DNA of 29,848 nt from an uncultured Methanofollis sp. (GTDB lineage Archaea > Halobacteriota > Methanomicrobia > Methanomicrobiales > Methanofollaceae). The stretch lies in assembly GCF_937919355.1 (NCBI RefSeq), contig NZ_CALFSA010000037.1:1-29848 (forward strand). The letters run 5' to 3'. The translations under genes were made by a program, and so were the position numbers. The notes beneath the pieces are model-generated. The model was not told the DNA's origin, made no database searches, and worked only from the letters and a program-made list of their open reading frames with translations. This document shows positions 1 to 7,551 of the stretch, one piece after another; position 1 is the stretch's first letter, and each line of letters begins with the position of its first letter.

Positions 1-829
1 GGTGCGGGTCGTCGGGGTCCACGTCGAGGAGGTTCCGGGTGCCGTCGGTGATCGCGCCCCCGGCCTGCTCGGCGATGAAACCGACGGGGACGGCCTCGTA
101 CATCAGGCGGAGTTTGCCTTTCGGTTTGTCTTTCAGGGCGGGGTAGCAGTAGATCCCGCCGTACTTGAGGATCTGGTGGAAGTCGGCCACATAGGACCCG
201 GTGTAGCGGACCTTCGCACCCTCTTTCTCGATCGTCTCGATGAACGCCGTGTGCGTCGCCGTCCACTCGGGCCTCTTCCCACCGGTGCCGTAGAGGTTCC
301 CCTCGGGTATCCTGACGTCCGCTTCGAGGAGGCGGTAGACGCCCTTGTGGTCCATCGCAAAGATCTGCACGCCCTTGCCCACGCTCAGGGTGAGAGTCGT
401 CATGGGGCCGTAGAGCATGTAGAGCGCCGCCTTCAGGTCCCGCCCCTTCTGCCGCACAGACCCGTTGCCGAAGATCCCGACGATCGTCCCGACGGCGAGG
501 TTCGTCTGGATCAGGGACGACCCGTCCATCGGGTCCATCACGACGGCATAGTCCTGCTTCGCACCGGCGAAGGTGAGCACCTCCTCCTGCTCCTCTGAGG
601 AGAGTTCGCGCACGAGGCCGGAGTCGCGGACCGCCCCGATGATCCTTTCGTCGGCCCAGGTGTCCATTGCCGCCTGCTGTTCACCGTAGACGTTCTCGCT
701 CCCGGCATAGGCCTGGTGGGTGATGAAGGCTTCCCTGATCGGGGTCGCCTGCCGTGCGATGAGTTCGATGAGGTCCTGCAGCCCGGCCTCGCAGCCTGCC
801 GCCCGGAGATAGTCTTGCAGTGTCGTCAT
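1..829 (-). CDS. fbp: Fructose-1,6-bisphosphatase class I, C-terminus cut off by window edge
   Basis: Hydrolyses fructose 1,6-bisphosphate to fructose 6-phosphate in gluconeogenesis, in the cytoplasm. The reverse-strand frame opens with MTTLQDYLRAAG and runs open to the window start, giving about 276 residues of a family usually near 330. Visible family signatures are the metal-binding MDPMDGSSL block (about residues 97-105), the ELSSEEQEE acidic segment before it, and the later KYGGIYCYPALKDKPKGKLR and EQAGGAITDG segments typical of class I enzymes. ATG at 829 is preceded by GGAG seven bases upstream, which supports this start. Upstream, CTTATAGG near 863-870 could be the TATA box. The aldolase gene just upstream on the same strand catalyses the preceding gluconeogenic step. 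Many methanogens use a bifunctional aldolase/phosphatase instead; this organism has separate enzymes here. Confidence 0.95.
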   Translation of the reverse strand, partial: MTTLQDYLRAAGCEAGLQDLIELIARQATPIREAFITHQAYAGSENVYGEQQAAMDTWADERIIGAVRDSGLVRELSSEEQEEVLTFAGAKQDYAVVMDPMDGSSLIQTNLAVGTIVGIFGNGSVRQKGRDLKAALYMLYGPMTTLTLSVGKGVQIFAMDHKGVYRLLEADVRIPEGNLYGTGGKRPEWTATHTAFIETIEKEGAKVRYTGSYVADFHQILKYGGIYCYPALKDKPKGKLRLMYEAVPVGFIAEQAGGAITDGTRNLLDVDPDDPH

Positions 830-894
830 CTTCAGTCTCCGAAATTCTCTATATCAGATCCCCTATAAGAACACCGCCCCGGCAGGGGATGGCA

Positions 895-908
895 AAAAGA
901 AAAAAAGG
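895..908 (-). terminator. T-rich terminator after the aldolase gene
   Basis: Immediately after the aldolase stop codon the minus strand carries two T runs (A-rich on the plus strand at 895-908). T runs without a required hairpin are the usual archaeal termination signal. It separates the aldolase from the downstream fbp promoter. Confidence 0.55.
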
Positions 909-909
909 G

Positions 910-1827
910 TCAGTTGCCCTTCAGGAGCGCGACGGCGTCCTCAAGGGATGCATTGTCGATGGTGATGGCCGAGATGGCGTTGCACATCCGCACGGCCTCG
1001 TCGAGGGACTTCTGGTGGATGTTCCGGCCCGTTGCGTTGCCGGACGCACCGCCGATGTGGATCTGGTCGTAGAGTTCCTTGAGGAACTTTTTCTCGTCGA
1101 TGCTCGACCCGCCGGCGCAGACGACCTGCGTCCTGCCTGCGGAGCGGGTCGCCTCGCGGAGGAGTTCGGCCGAGACCGCGCCCTCTTTCTTCGGGGCGTT
1201 CACCTTGACGAAGTCGGAGCCGAGGCAGGCGGCGACGCCGGTGGCGCCTGCAATGAGGTGCGGGTCCTTCTCGTCCTTCACCGCCGCGCCGCGGGGGTAG
1301 ATCCAGAGGACGGTGACGAGGCCGTGCTGGTGGGCCTCGAAGATGATCCGGGCCGCTTCCCTCATCATCTCGGCTTCATACTCCGAGCCGAGATAGATCG
1401 TGTAGCCGACGCCGAGGATCTTCAGGTCGTTCTGGTTGCGGAAGGCGACGACCTGCTCGACCGTCGAGATCATCGGGCTGTACGGGTCTTTCTGGGCAGT
1501 CTTCACGAGGTGGGTCTTGGAGTTGAGTTTGACCAGGTACGGGACGTCGGGGTAGTCCCGGCCGTAGCGTGCGACGAGGCCGAGTTGCGTCGCAAAGACG
1601 CCGATGCGCCCCTTCTCCGCGATCCTGAAGAGGTGCTCCGGGTCGGCGTCGTCCTCGTGGATCCCCTCGCCGAAGAAGTCGTCGTTGAGGTGCTCGATCT
1701 TCTGGTCGCCGGCGAAGAGCATGAGACGGCCGGACCCGTGGGTGATAGTCGTGTAATTCTCGATATAGGTCGCCCGTGCCGTGCCGGGAACGTCGGCGGG
1801 GACTGACAGCGTAACATTTGCAGACAT
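910..1827 (-). CDS. fba: Fructose-bisphosphate aldolase, archaeal class I (DhnA/DeoC-LacD type)
   Basis: Condenses dihydroxyacetone phosphate and glyceraldehyde 3-phosphate to fructose 1,6-bisphosphate, through a Schiff-base lysine. The 305-residue protein has the archaeal DhnA-family pattern: LMLFAGDQKIEHL near residues 35-47, VLWIYPRG at 173-180, and DFVKVNAP, where K208 is the likely Schiff-base lysine by family analogy. CAGGSS at about 236-241 fits a phosphate-binding loop. The frame also contains an in-frame ATG at 1842. I prefer ATG 1827 because the AT-rich stretch at about 1851-1868 (minus-strand ATAAAACATAAG) would place transcription start near 1835, inside the longer version. The product feeds the adjacent fructose bisphosphatase, so the pair forms a gluconeogenic unit. 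A 2-amino-3,7-dideoxyheptulosonate synthase (MJ0400 type) is a related alternative but fits less well. Confidence 0.88.
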   Translation of the reverse strand: MSANVTLSVPADVPGTARATYIENYTTITHGSGRLMLFAGDQKIEHLNDDFFGEGIHEDDADPEHLFRIAEKGRIGVFATQLGLVARYGRDYPDVPYLVKLNSKTHLVKTAQKDPYSPMISTVEQVVAFRNQNDLKILGVGYTIYLGSEYEAEMMREAARIIFEAHQHGLVTVLWIYPRGAAVKDEKDPHLIAGATGVAACLGSDFVKVNAPKKEGAVSAELLREATRSAGRTQVVCAGGSSIDEKKFLKELYDQIHIGGASGNATGRNIHQKSLDEAVRMCNAISAITIDNASLEDAVALLKGN

Positions 1828-1850
1828 ACCAGAGTCAATCATGCCGCCCT

Positions 1851-1868
1851 GTACTTATGTTTTATGGG
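1851..1868 (-). promoter_or_regulatory. Probable TATA element for the aldolase gene
   Basis: The minus strand reads CATAAAACATAAGTAC here, the only AT-rich block upstream of the aldolase. Its centre lies about 30 bases before ATG 1827, giving a short or absent leader. Position and composition are the only evidence. Confidence 0.4.
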
Positions 1869-2002
1869 AATCGGGGCACAGGAGGTACGTATGGTCTCGC
1901 AGGAGGGGCCTCAGGGTTTACTGGAGAGTAATCGGGCGGGTTTTCAAAGAGGTGCGCCGGCAAGAGATTTCTTTATCCCCGGCAGGCAGGGATATACTAT
2001 GG

Positions 2003-2599
2003 ATGAATGCTGTGCGTCCTGAGCATCCTGCGGCAAAACAGGCATTGCGGGACAGCGTGAAAAAACTCCGCTTCGCCCTCTCCGCAGACGAGATCCAGGA
2101 AAAAAGCAGGGCTGTCACCTCCCGCCTCCTCTCCTATCTCGACGGGGCCGGGACTGTGATGGTCTATGTCTCAAAGCCCCCTGAAGTCGATACGACCGGT
2201 CTCATCGACGCCCTCCTTGCCCGCGGCACGCGGGTCGTCGTCCCGATCATCGAGAAGGAGACCCATACCCTCCGCCTCTCCTATCTCGAAAACAGGGGTA
2301 TGCTCGTGGAGAGCACCTTTCATGTGCCCGAACCCATCGGCCACGAGATCCCGGCGTCCCCCGCCGACCTCGACGCAATCGTTGTCCCCATGGTCGGTTT
2401 CGACAGGTCGGGGAACCGCCTCGGGTACGGTGCGGGGTATTATGACCGCTTTCTTGCAGGGTGCCCGGAGATCCGTACGGTCGGGATCGCCTTCGCCGGC
2501 CAGGAAGTCGGGGCCGTCCCTCACGAACCTTTTGATCGGCAGATGGACGCGATCATTACGGAATGCGAGACTCTCCTCTGCCACTGTGGAAAAACTTAA
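2003..2599 (+). CDS. 5-formyltetrahydrofolate cyclo-ligase family protein
   Basis: Family members convert 5-formyl-tetrahydrofolate to methenyl-tetrahydrofolate using ATP. In a methanogen the folate analogue could be different, so the substrate is not certain. The 198-residue length matches the family (about 180-200). Visible signatures are the N-terminal helix with KQALRDSVKKLR, the nucleotide-binding region GNRLGYGAGYYDRFL (the GYGxGYYDR hallmark), and FAGQEV and PHEPFDRQMD near the end. The open frame extends upstream to 1781, but the first 74 codons do not resemble the family and overlap the divergent promoter region. ATG 2003 (MNAVRPEH) is therefore chosen. A TTTCTTTATCC element about 25-30 bases before this ATG fits a short-leader transcript. 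The gene is divergent from the aldolase and followed by cdc48 after 51 bases. Confidence 0.87.
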   Translation: MNAVRPEHPAAKQALRDSVKKLRFALSADEIQEKSRAVTSRLLSYLDGAGTVMVYVSKPPEVDTTGLIDALLARGTRVVVPIIEKETHTLRLSYLENRGMLVESTFHVPEPIGHEIPASPADLDAIVVPMVGFDRSGNRLGYGAGYYDRFLAGCPEIRTVGIAFAGQEVGAVPHEPFDRQMDAIITECETLLCHCGKT

Positions 2600-2607
2600 A
2601 ATAGTAT
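2594..2607 (+). promoter_or_regulatory. TATA element for the cdc48 gene
   Basis: ACTTAAAATAGTAT overlaps the stop codon of the preceding gene. Its centre predicts a transcription start near 2627, and the GGGGGAGTG Shine-Dalgarno (2636-2644) follows before ATG 2651. The inference rests on spacing. Confidence 0.45.
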
Positions 2608-2650
2608 GACCACTAACTTTGAGTAAACACTCTATGGGGGAGTGCATAGT

Positions 2651-5086
2651 ATGCAGAAAGATTATCGAGACCTTACTGTTAAAGAGGCTTATTACGAGGA
2701 CGCCGGGCGCGGCATCGCGCGTCTCGGCATTGACGTGATGAAGGACCTTGGTCTCGTCTCCGGTGACGTGATCGAGATCCAGGGCAAGCAGAAGGCCGCC
2801 GCCATCGTGAAGCCCAGTTATCCCGAAGACATAGGGAGAGATGTCATCAGGATCGACGGCACCATCAGGGGCGACGCCCGCGTCGGCATCGACGACACCG
2901 TGAGGATCGGGCGGGTGGAGGTGGGCTACGGCCAGAAGGTCGTCATCCAGCCGACCCAGCCGATCAGACTCGTCGGCGGCGAGCAGTACCTCAAAAGGCT
3001 CCTCATCGGCCGGCCTGTCTTCGAGGGTCAGACCCTGCGGGTCAACGTGCTCGGCAACCCCCTCACCTTCGTCATCAGCAAGGTGACCCCGAAGGGTGTC
3101 GCCATCATCTCGGAGACGACGGAGGTCGACCTGAAGGAGACGCCGTACAAGCCCGGTGCAGGCATGCGCAAGGAGGCTACCGGCGTCCACTACGAGGACA
3201 TCGGCGGCCTGGGCCGCGAACTCGACATGGTCAGGGAGATGATCGAACTCCCGATGCGCCACCCCGAACTCTTCAAGCGCCTCGGCATCGAACCGCCGAA
3301 GGGCGTGCTCCTCTACGGCCCGCCGGGAACAGGGAAGACCCTCATCGCCAAGGCCGTCGCAACAGAGGTGAATGCCAACTTCATCTCCATCTCGGGCCCG
3401 GAGATCATGGGCAAGTACTACGGCGAGTCCGAGGAACGCCTGCGGGAGGTCTTCGAGAAAGCGCAGGAGAACGCCCCGACGATCATCTTCATCGACGAGA
3501 TCGATTCCATCGCCCCGAAACGCGAGGAGACGAAGGGCGAGGTGGAGAGACGTGTCGTCGCGCAACTCCTCGCTCTCATGGACGGTCTCAAGGCCCGCGG
3601 CCAGGTCGTCGTCATCGCCGCCACGAACATCCCTGACGCAATCGACCCGGCCCTCCGCCGCGGCGGCAGGTTCGACCGTGAGATCGAGATCGGCATCCCT
3701 GACAAGAAGGGGAGGCTTGAGATCTTCCAGGTCCACACGCGGGGCGTCCCCCTTGCCGAGAACGTCGACCTCCAGCACCTCGCCGACACCACCCACGGCT
3801 TCGTCGGCGCGGACATCGCCCTCCTCGTGAAGGAGGCGGCAATGCACGCACTCCGCCAGGTGATCCCGAAGATCAAGATCGAGGAGGAGATCCCGGCCGA
3901 GTTGATCGAGAACCTCAAGGTCACGGGCGAGGACTTCGACGAGGCGAGGAAGCACGTCGAACCCTCGGCGATGCGCGAGGTGCTCGTCGAGGTGCCTGAC
4001 GTGAAGTGGGAGAGCGTCGGCGGCCTCGACGACGTGAAGAGCGAACTCTCCGAGGCGGTGGAGTGGCCGCTGAAGTACCCCGAGGTCTTCAGCCGCATGC
4101 ACACGAAGCCGCCGAAGGGTATCCTCCTCTTCGGCCCGCCGGGAACGGGGAAGACCATGCTCGCCAAGGCGACGGCCAACGAGAGCGAGTGCAACTTCAT
4201 CTCGGTGAAGGGCCCTGAACTCCTCTCCAAGTGGGTCGGCGAGTCGGAGAAGGGAGTGCGGCAGATCTTCCGGAAAGCGCGGCAGGCGGCCCCGTCGATC
4301 GTCTTCTTCGACGAGATCGACTCCCTTGTGCCGAAACGCGGCTCGTACGCCACATCCTCCCACGTGACCGAGAGTGTCGTCTCCCAGCTCCTCACCGAAC
4401 TGGACGGCCTCGAGGAACTGAAGAACGTGATGGTGCTCGGCGCCACGAACAGGCCGGACATGATCGACGACGCCCTGCTGCGGCCGGGCAGGCTCGACCG
4501 GATCATCTATGTGCCGCCGCCCGATGCGGCGAGCAGGAAGAAGATCTTCGAGGTCTACCTGAAGGGCGTCGAGGACCTGCTTGCGGCCGACGTGAAGGTC
4601 GACGACCTTGTCGCCCGGACCGACGGCTATGTCGGCGCCGACATCGAGGCCGTGGTCAGGGAGGCGAAACTTGCGGCAATGCGCGAGTTCATCGGGGCGA
4701 TGAAGGACAAGTCGCCGGAGGAACGGGCTGACGCCATCGGGAATGTGCGGGTCACCGGCAGGCACTTCGACCTCGCCTTCGAGAAGGTGAAAGGGTCCCT
4801 CCCGCCCGAGCGGCGCGAGGAGTTCGAGCGCCTTGCCTGGGAGATCCAGTACTCCGGCGAGCAGAAGAGCACTCTCGAAAAGGCGGCGGCCCTGGTGAAG
4901 CGCGCCGGCCTTGTCGCCGGCAGGGGCGACGAGACGGTCAGGAAACTCGCCGAAGACCTGAGGGCGGCGAACTACGCCCAGAAGAAGGACTTCGCCGCGA
5001 TCACGGCCCTCTCCGAAAAACTGGAGGCGGCCCTCGGGTCGCAGCAGAAACCCGTATATCCGGCAGAACACCTGCAGGGGAGTTAA
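2651..5086 (+). CDS. cdc48: Cdc48/p97 (VAT)-type double AAA+ ATPase
   Basis: ATP-driven hexameric unfoldase that remodels or extracts protein complexes and feeds the archaeal proteasome. The 811 residues fall into an N-terminal double-psi-barrel/beta-clam domain (about 1-180) and two AAA modules. D1 has Walker A GPPGTGKT at 223-230 and Walker B IIFIDEID at 278-285. D2 has Walker A GPPGTGKT at 495-502 and Walker B IVFFDEID at 550-557, followed by ATNRPDMIDDALLRPGRLDR with the arginine fingers. A GTG at 2642 is also in frame, but it lies within the GGGGGAGTG Shine-Dalgarno, so ATG 2651 is chosen. The C-terminus is YPAEHLQGS and lacks the HbYX ending used by proteasome-docking ATPases. A T-run terminator follows directly, so the gene is probably transcribed alone. 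Confidence 0.96.
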   Translation: MQKDYRDLTVKEAYYEDAGRGIARLGIDVMKDLGLVSGDVIEIQGKQKAAAIVKPSYPEDIGRDVIRIDGTIRGDARVGIDDTVRIGRVEVGYGQKVVIQPTQPIRLVGGEQYLKRLLIGRPVFEGQTLRVNVLGNPLTFVISKVTPKGVAIISETTEVDLKETPYKPGAGMRKEATGVHYEDIGGLGRELDMVREMIELPMRHPELFKRLGIEPPKGVLLYGPPGTGKTLIAKAVATEVNANFISISGPEIMGKYYGESEERLREVFEKAQENAPTIIFIDEIDSIAPKREETKGEVERRVVAQLLALMDGLKARGQVVVIAATNIPDAIDPALRRGGRFDREIEIGIPDKKGRLEIFQVHTRGVPLAENVDLQHLADTTHGFVGADIALLVKEAAMHALRQVIPKIKIEEEIPAELIENLKVTGEDFDEARKHVEPSAMREVLVEVPDVKWESVGGLDDVKSELSEAVEWPLKYPEVFSRMHTKPPKGILLFGPPGTGKTMLAKATANESECNFISVKGPELLSKWVGESEKGVRQIFRKARQAAPSIVFFDEIDSLVPKRGSYATSSHVTESVVSQLLTELDGLEELKNVMVLGATNRPDMIDDALLRPGRLDRIIYVPPPDAASRKKIFEVYLKGVEDLLAADVKVDDLVARTDGYVGADIEAVVREAKLAAMREFIGAMKDKSPEERADAIGNVRVTGRHFDLAFEKVKGSLPPERREEFERLAWEIQYSGEQKSTLEKAAALVKRAGLVAGRGDETVRKLAEDLRAANYAQKKDFAAITALSEKLEAALGSQQKPVYPAEHLQGS

Positions 5087-5093
5087 CCCCGCT

Positions 5094-5102
5094 TCTTTTT
5101 TT
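5094..5102 (+). terminator. T-run terminator after cdc48
   Basis: A TTC followed by seven T residues lies 8-16 bases after the cdc48 stop codon, a typical archaeal termination signal. Confidence 0.6.
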
Positions 5103-5208
5103 GAATGACAGATCTGGTACTGATTTGAGAGACAAATCCACGTACCGTACGCACACTCCGACGAAAATATAGAAAGTTATATCTCTGAAATCCGGTCAAT
5201 AAAAAAAT

Positions 5209-5991
5209 GTGAAGATCAAGTGGCTCCTCCTCATCGTCGGTGTCCTGATCATTGCAGGGTTCGCCCTCTCCGACCGCATCGCCGATGACCCCGCGTACCT
5301 CTCCTCAATGTTCGGCGATGCCGGCGCCGCGGCCGCTTCCACTCTCGTATCCTTCGAGCAGTACGAAGCGGCGGCATTCTGTGCAGACGTTGCGGGCACG
5401 GTTGTTCCCGACCACTCCGGGCTTCTCAGGGTGAAGGCGGAGGCCCTGTCGGCACAGGGGAAGTACGGCGAAGCACTCGCCTGGTATGACCGTGCCCTCA
5501 CTGCCGGTGATGGGGGTGCAGAAATTCTCTCCGAGAAGGGAAAGGTGCTCATGATGGCCGGCGACTTTGACGGTGCCGTCGCGGCATGCACGAATGCCCT
5601 CGCCGTCGACCCGGATGATCTCCGGGCACTCCAGACCGCCGGCGCTTCAAGCCTCCTCCTCGGGAGGTACGACGAGGCGGTCGGCTACTATGACCGGATT
5701 GTCCGGGCACGGCCGGACGATGCAGGGGCATGGATCAAGAAGGGAGACGCCCTCCTCTATATCTCGATACGGGAGGAGAAGCAGATGAGGGAGGCGTTCA
5801 GGGACATCACAGGCATGTCGGGCGAGGCTTCCTTCAGTCCCAACCCTGATGCCTATATGGACGCGATGGAGTGCTTCAACCACGCGATCGCCCTCGACCC
5901 AAAGACGGCGCCCCTCCTTGCCACCCGCCTCGTGGCACGGTCCGAGATCACCGTCCAGACCTGCGAGGACGTCGTCAAAAACCTCGGGTAA
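5209..5991 (+). CDS. Membrane-anchored TPR protein
   Basis: Function unknown; a protein-protein interaction scaffold is likely. The 260-residue product begins MKIKWLLLIVGVLIIAGFAL, a hydrophobic segment (about residues 5-20) that should act as a signal anchor. There is no lipobox cysteine. It is followed by several tetratricopeptide units: GKYGEALAWYDRAL, GDFDGAVAACTNALAVDPD, GRYDEAVGYYDRIVRARPD, and a final AMECFNHAIALDPKT. An insert between the third and fourth units (about 185-220) breaks the repeat rhythm. The start is GTG 5209: the ATG two bases earlier is followed at once by a stop codon in its own frame. AT-rich DNA at 5164-5183 (AAAATATAGAAAGTTATATC) provides a TATA candidate. The gene sits alone between two terminators. 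Confidence 0.85.
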   Translation: MKIKWLLLIVGVLIIAGFALSDRIADDPAYLSSMFGDAGAAAASTLVSFEQYEAAAFCADVAGTVVPDHSGLLRVKAEALSAQGKYGEALAWYDRALTAGDGGAEILSEKGKVLMMAGDFDGAVAACTNALAVDPDDLRALQTAGASSLLLGRYDEAVGYYDRIVRARPDDAGAWIKKGDALLYISIREEKQMREAFRDITGMSGEASFSPNPDAYMDAMECFNHAIALDPKTAPLLATRLVARSEITVQTCEDVVKNLG

Positions 5992-5999
5992 AGTTTCTC

Positions 6000-6008
6000 C
6001 ATTTTTTG
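6000..6008 (+). terminator. T-run terminator after the TPR gene
   Basis: Six T residues preceded by CCA lie ten bases after the stop codon of the TPR gene, in the short gap between two converging genes. Confidence 0.5.
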
Positions 6009-6104
6009 TGCTGGAGACATACAGTCGGTGCAGGTCTTCGACTGCCCCATTTTACATTCAAAGACCCTGCACAGATATCGTGAAAACTGTTCTTCGGCCT
6101 CCCC

Positions 6105-6500
6105 TCACGGGAACGATTCCTTGAAGGCCCGGAGGGAGGAGGCGAGGACGTGCGTCTTGCCGATGACGCCGGCGATGAGGATGGTGTCGAGGATCTCGTC
6201 CCTTGTCGCCCCCTCCCGGACCGCCGCTCCGATATGCACTTTGATACACTTGTCGGCGCCGGCACCGGCGGCGGCGGCGATCGCCACGAGTTCGGCGGTC
6301 TTCGTGTCCATGCTTGCAGGTCTGGCTGTCCTGTAGTCGCCGAGGGCGGAGAGGGTGAAGGCCTCGGGGCGCTCGCGCATCACCGTGAAGATGAAGGGGA
6401 CGGTGCCGAGCCAGTTCCCGGTCTCGGCAAGGACGTCGTCGGCCATCGTGTCGGCATGGGAGAGGAAGTCGTCGAGAGTCTTCTGGTTTTCCGGTTTCAT
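6105..6500 (-). CDS. Carboxymuconolactone decarboxylase (AhpD-like) family protein, single-cysteine form
   Basis: A 131-residue all-helical protein of the CMD/AhpD superfamily. Members with a CxxC motif are thiol peroxidase partners; others are decarboxylases or have no known reaction. The core is visible as TKTAELVAIAAAAGAGADKCIKVHIGAA, followed by GATRDEILDTILIAGVIGK, a standard CMD second helix pair. The catalytic motif keeps C85 and H89 (CIKVH), but the first cysteine of CxxC is alanine (A82-D-K-C85), so disulfide chemistry of the AhpD type is unlikely. ATG 6500 (MKPENQKTL) matches the usual N-terminus. The frame is open further upstream to 6632 but in AT-rich DNA with atypical composition. 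No clear Shine-Dalgarno is seen. The gene converges with the TPR gene and has no operon partner, so substrate and role cannot be assigned. Confidence 0.83.
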   Translation of the reverse strand: MKPENQKTLDDFLSHADTMADDVLAETGNWLGTVPFIFTVMRERPEAFTLSALGDYRTARPASMDTKTAELVAIAAAAGAGADKCIKVHIGAAVREGATRDEILDTILIAGVIGKTHVLASSLRAFKESFP

Positions 6501-6850
6501 AAATGAGGATGGGGAGGAGGGGGATATCAGTCTGTCTTTTTTGAATTTTGAAAACCGGACAGACACCAAAGATTGTGATACCTGGACCTGTAGATTCGCT
6601 CTGGTCTTTCTCTTCTCATATGAAAGGACCACTCACCGGATCGCGGTCCCGCCGTACCCCTGTCAATTACAACCCGAGATCCGGGGACGACCGTCTCCGG
6701 GGAGTTGATCAGCACGTACCCCGGCAATTCGGATCAGAGCATTCTCCTTCTTCATTCCAAAACTTCAGGTCACGAGTGATTTTCCAGAGCCTTCAGGTAC
6801 ATTTTTCAAAATCGGATGCATGGCGTACGATTTTACCCTGATAGAGATTC
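6501..6850. other. Gene-poor gap of 350 bases
   Basis: No convincing gene is seen. The composition is visibly richer in A and T than in neighbouring genes, apart from a GC-rich patch at about 6640-6730. On the minus strand, a frame from TTG 6727 to 6527 encodes PGYVLINSPETVVPG and further residues that could be a fragment of a former gene, but it matches no family I recognise. Reading frames just below 6851 may hold the displaced C-terminus of the GNAT gene. The region fits decayed accessory DNA. No hairpin-rich RNA, tRNA or repeat was noticed. Confidence 0.4.
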
Positions 6851-7261
6851 CTACAGTAATTTAGGATCCGGGGTCAGGATACGACACCCTACCGTTTTTG
6901 ATAAGATTCGAGCAAGAGACAAAGAATAATTCAGCATCAGTTTCCCCACCCCTCTGCCTTCGTACCTCCTGTCCGTCGCCATCCGGGCAAGTTTAATCGC
7001 GGGATAGCAGGGGTAATGAAATCCGGGGACGCCAGAATGGTCGTGGTTGATTTTCTTTCTTGAGATGCTGTCCGCACAGAGCGTAAAAAAACCCACGACC
7101 GTGCCCCCGCCATCATACACCACGCGAGTCACAGATAGCGCGTTGTCTTGATCTTCAAGGGCTTCGTATTTCAAAAAATGATTCAATTCGGGACTGGAAC
7201 AACAAAAGGTGTCCACCGGTGTCATATCATTCAGAATTCTAACCCTGCCACCTCCTCTCAA
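6851..7261 (-). CDS. GNAT-family acetyltransferase, toxin-like, apparently C-terminally truncated
   Basis: Resembles the GNAT N-acetyltransferases that serve as toxins of toxin-antitoxin pairs (in characterised TacT/AtaT members the target is aminoacyl-tRNA) or as stand-alone acetylases. Visible signatures are FCCSSPELNHFLKYEALEDQD near the N-terminus, VVGFFTLCADSI, YPAIKLARMATDRRYEGRGVGK with the acetyl-CoA pyrophosphate loop RYEGRGVG, and LSKTVGCRILTPDPK. Family members normally continue with a segment of the type DAK..(F)YEKxGF plus a last strand. Here a TAG stop comes directly after TPDPKLL, so roughly 25-40 residues seem missing. The first in-frame start is TTG 7261, overlapping the stop of the upstream small gene (TTGA). 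A strong AGGAGGTG lies just inside the gene. Possibly a pseudogene. Confidence 0.75.
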   Translation of the reverse strand: MRGGGRVRILNDMTPVDTFCCSSPELNHFLKYEALEDQDNALSVTRVVYDGGGTVVGFFTLCADSISRKKINHDHSGVPGFHYPCYPAIKLARMATDRRYEGRGVGKLMLNYSLSLARILSKTVGCRILTPDPKLL

Positions 7262-7443
7262 AATTCACCCTCCTCGAAAAACCTGGCCGGAATGTGAACC
7301 CGCCTCGCCATTACGTCCACCGAGTTCTCAAGATCGATCACACTTTCCATAAATTTCCGGCCCCCCTCGGTCTCATATTTCTCGGGATGGGCCAGACGGT
7401 CCTCTAACTCCGCCCACTCGTCATCGTCCAAAAGTAATGTCAT
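7258..7443 (-). CDS. Small acidic protein, putative antitoxin partner of the GNAT gene
   Basis: A 61-residue protein, MTLLLDDDEWAELEDRLAHPEKYETEGG and onward, rich in Asp and Glu. I recognise no family. It ends in the TGA that overlaps the TTG start of the GNAT gene by four bases, the usual arrangement of antitoxin before toxin. It has its own promoter with a clear TATA run at 7481-7490. Antitoxins of GNAT toxins are often ribbon-helix-helix proteins; no obvious RHH pattern is seen here, so DNA binding is not shown. The role is inferred from gene order and size only. An alternative is an unrelated small regulator cotranscribed with the acetyltransferase. Confidence 0.6.
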   Translation of the reverse strand: MTLLLDDDEWAELEDRLAHPEKYETEGGRKFMESVIDLENSVDVMARRVHIPARFFEEGEF

Positions 7444-7480
7444 CTCTGATCGCCTCTAATCAATTAACATATATTCTGTC

Positions 7481-7490
7481 TATATATATA
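7481..7490 (-). promoter_or_regulatory. TATA box of the toxin-antitoxin-like operon
   Basis: A ten-base alternating TATATATATA run, flanked upstream on the minus strand by GGGAGG. Its centre lies about 43 bases before ATG 7443, predicting transcription start near 7460 and a leader of about 17 bases. It is one of the clearest core promoters in the window. Confidence 0.65.
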
Positions 7491-7551
7491 CCTCCCATTA
7501 CGTTCCCCTGCCCTGTCAGGCGGGGCGGGTTTTGTGAGCGCCCACGCCCTG

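Noticed and set aside
2171..5071. Long open frame (966 codons) on the minus strand
   Set aside because: It is the mirror of the cdc48 gene in GC-rich codons, contains no known domain, and crosses the start of cdc48 and most of the cyclo-ligase gene.
5201..5211. ATG 5207 as the start of the TPR gene
   Set aside because: ATG is followed directly by TGA in that frame. GTG 5209 opens the correct frame.
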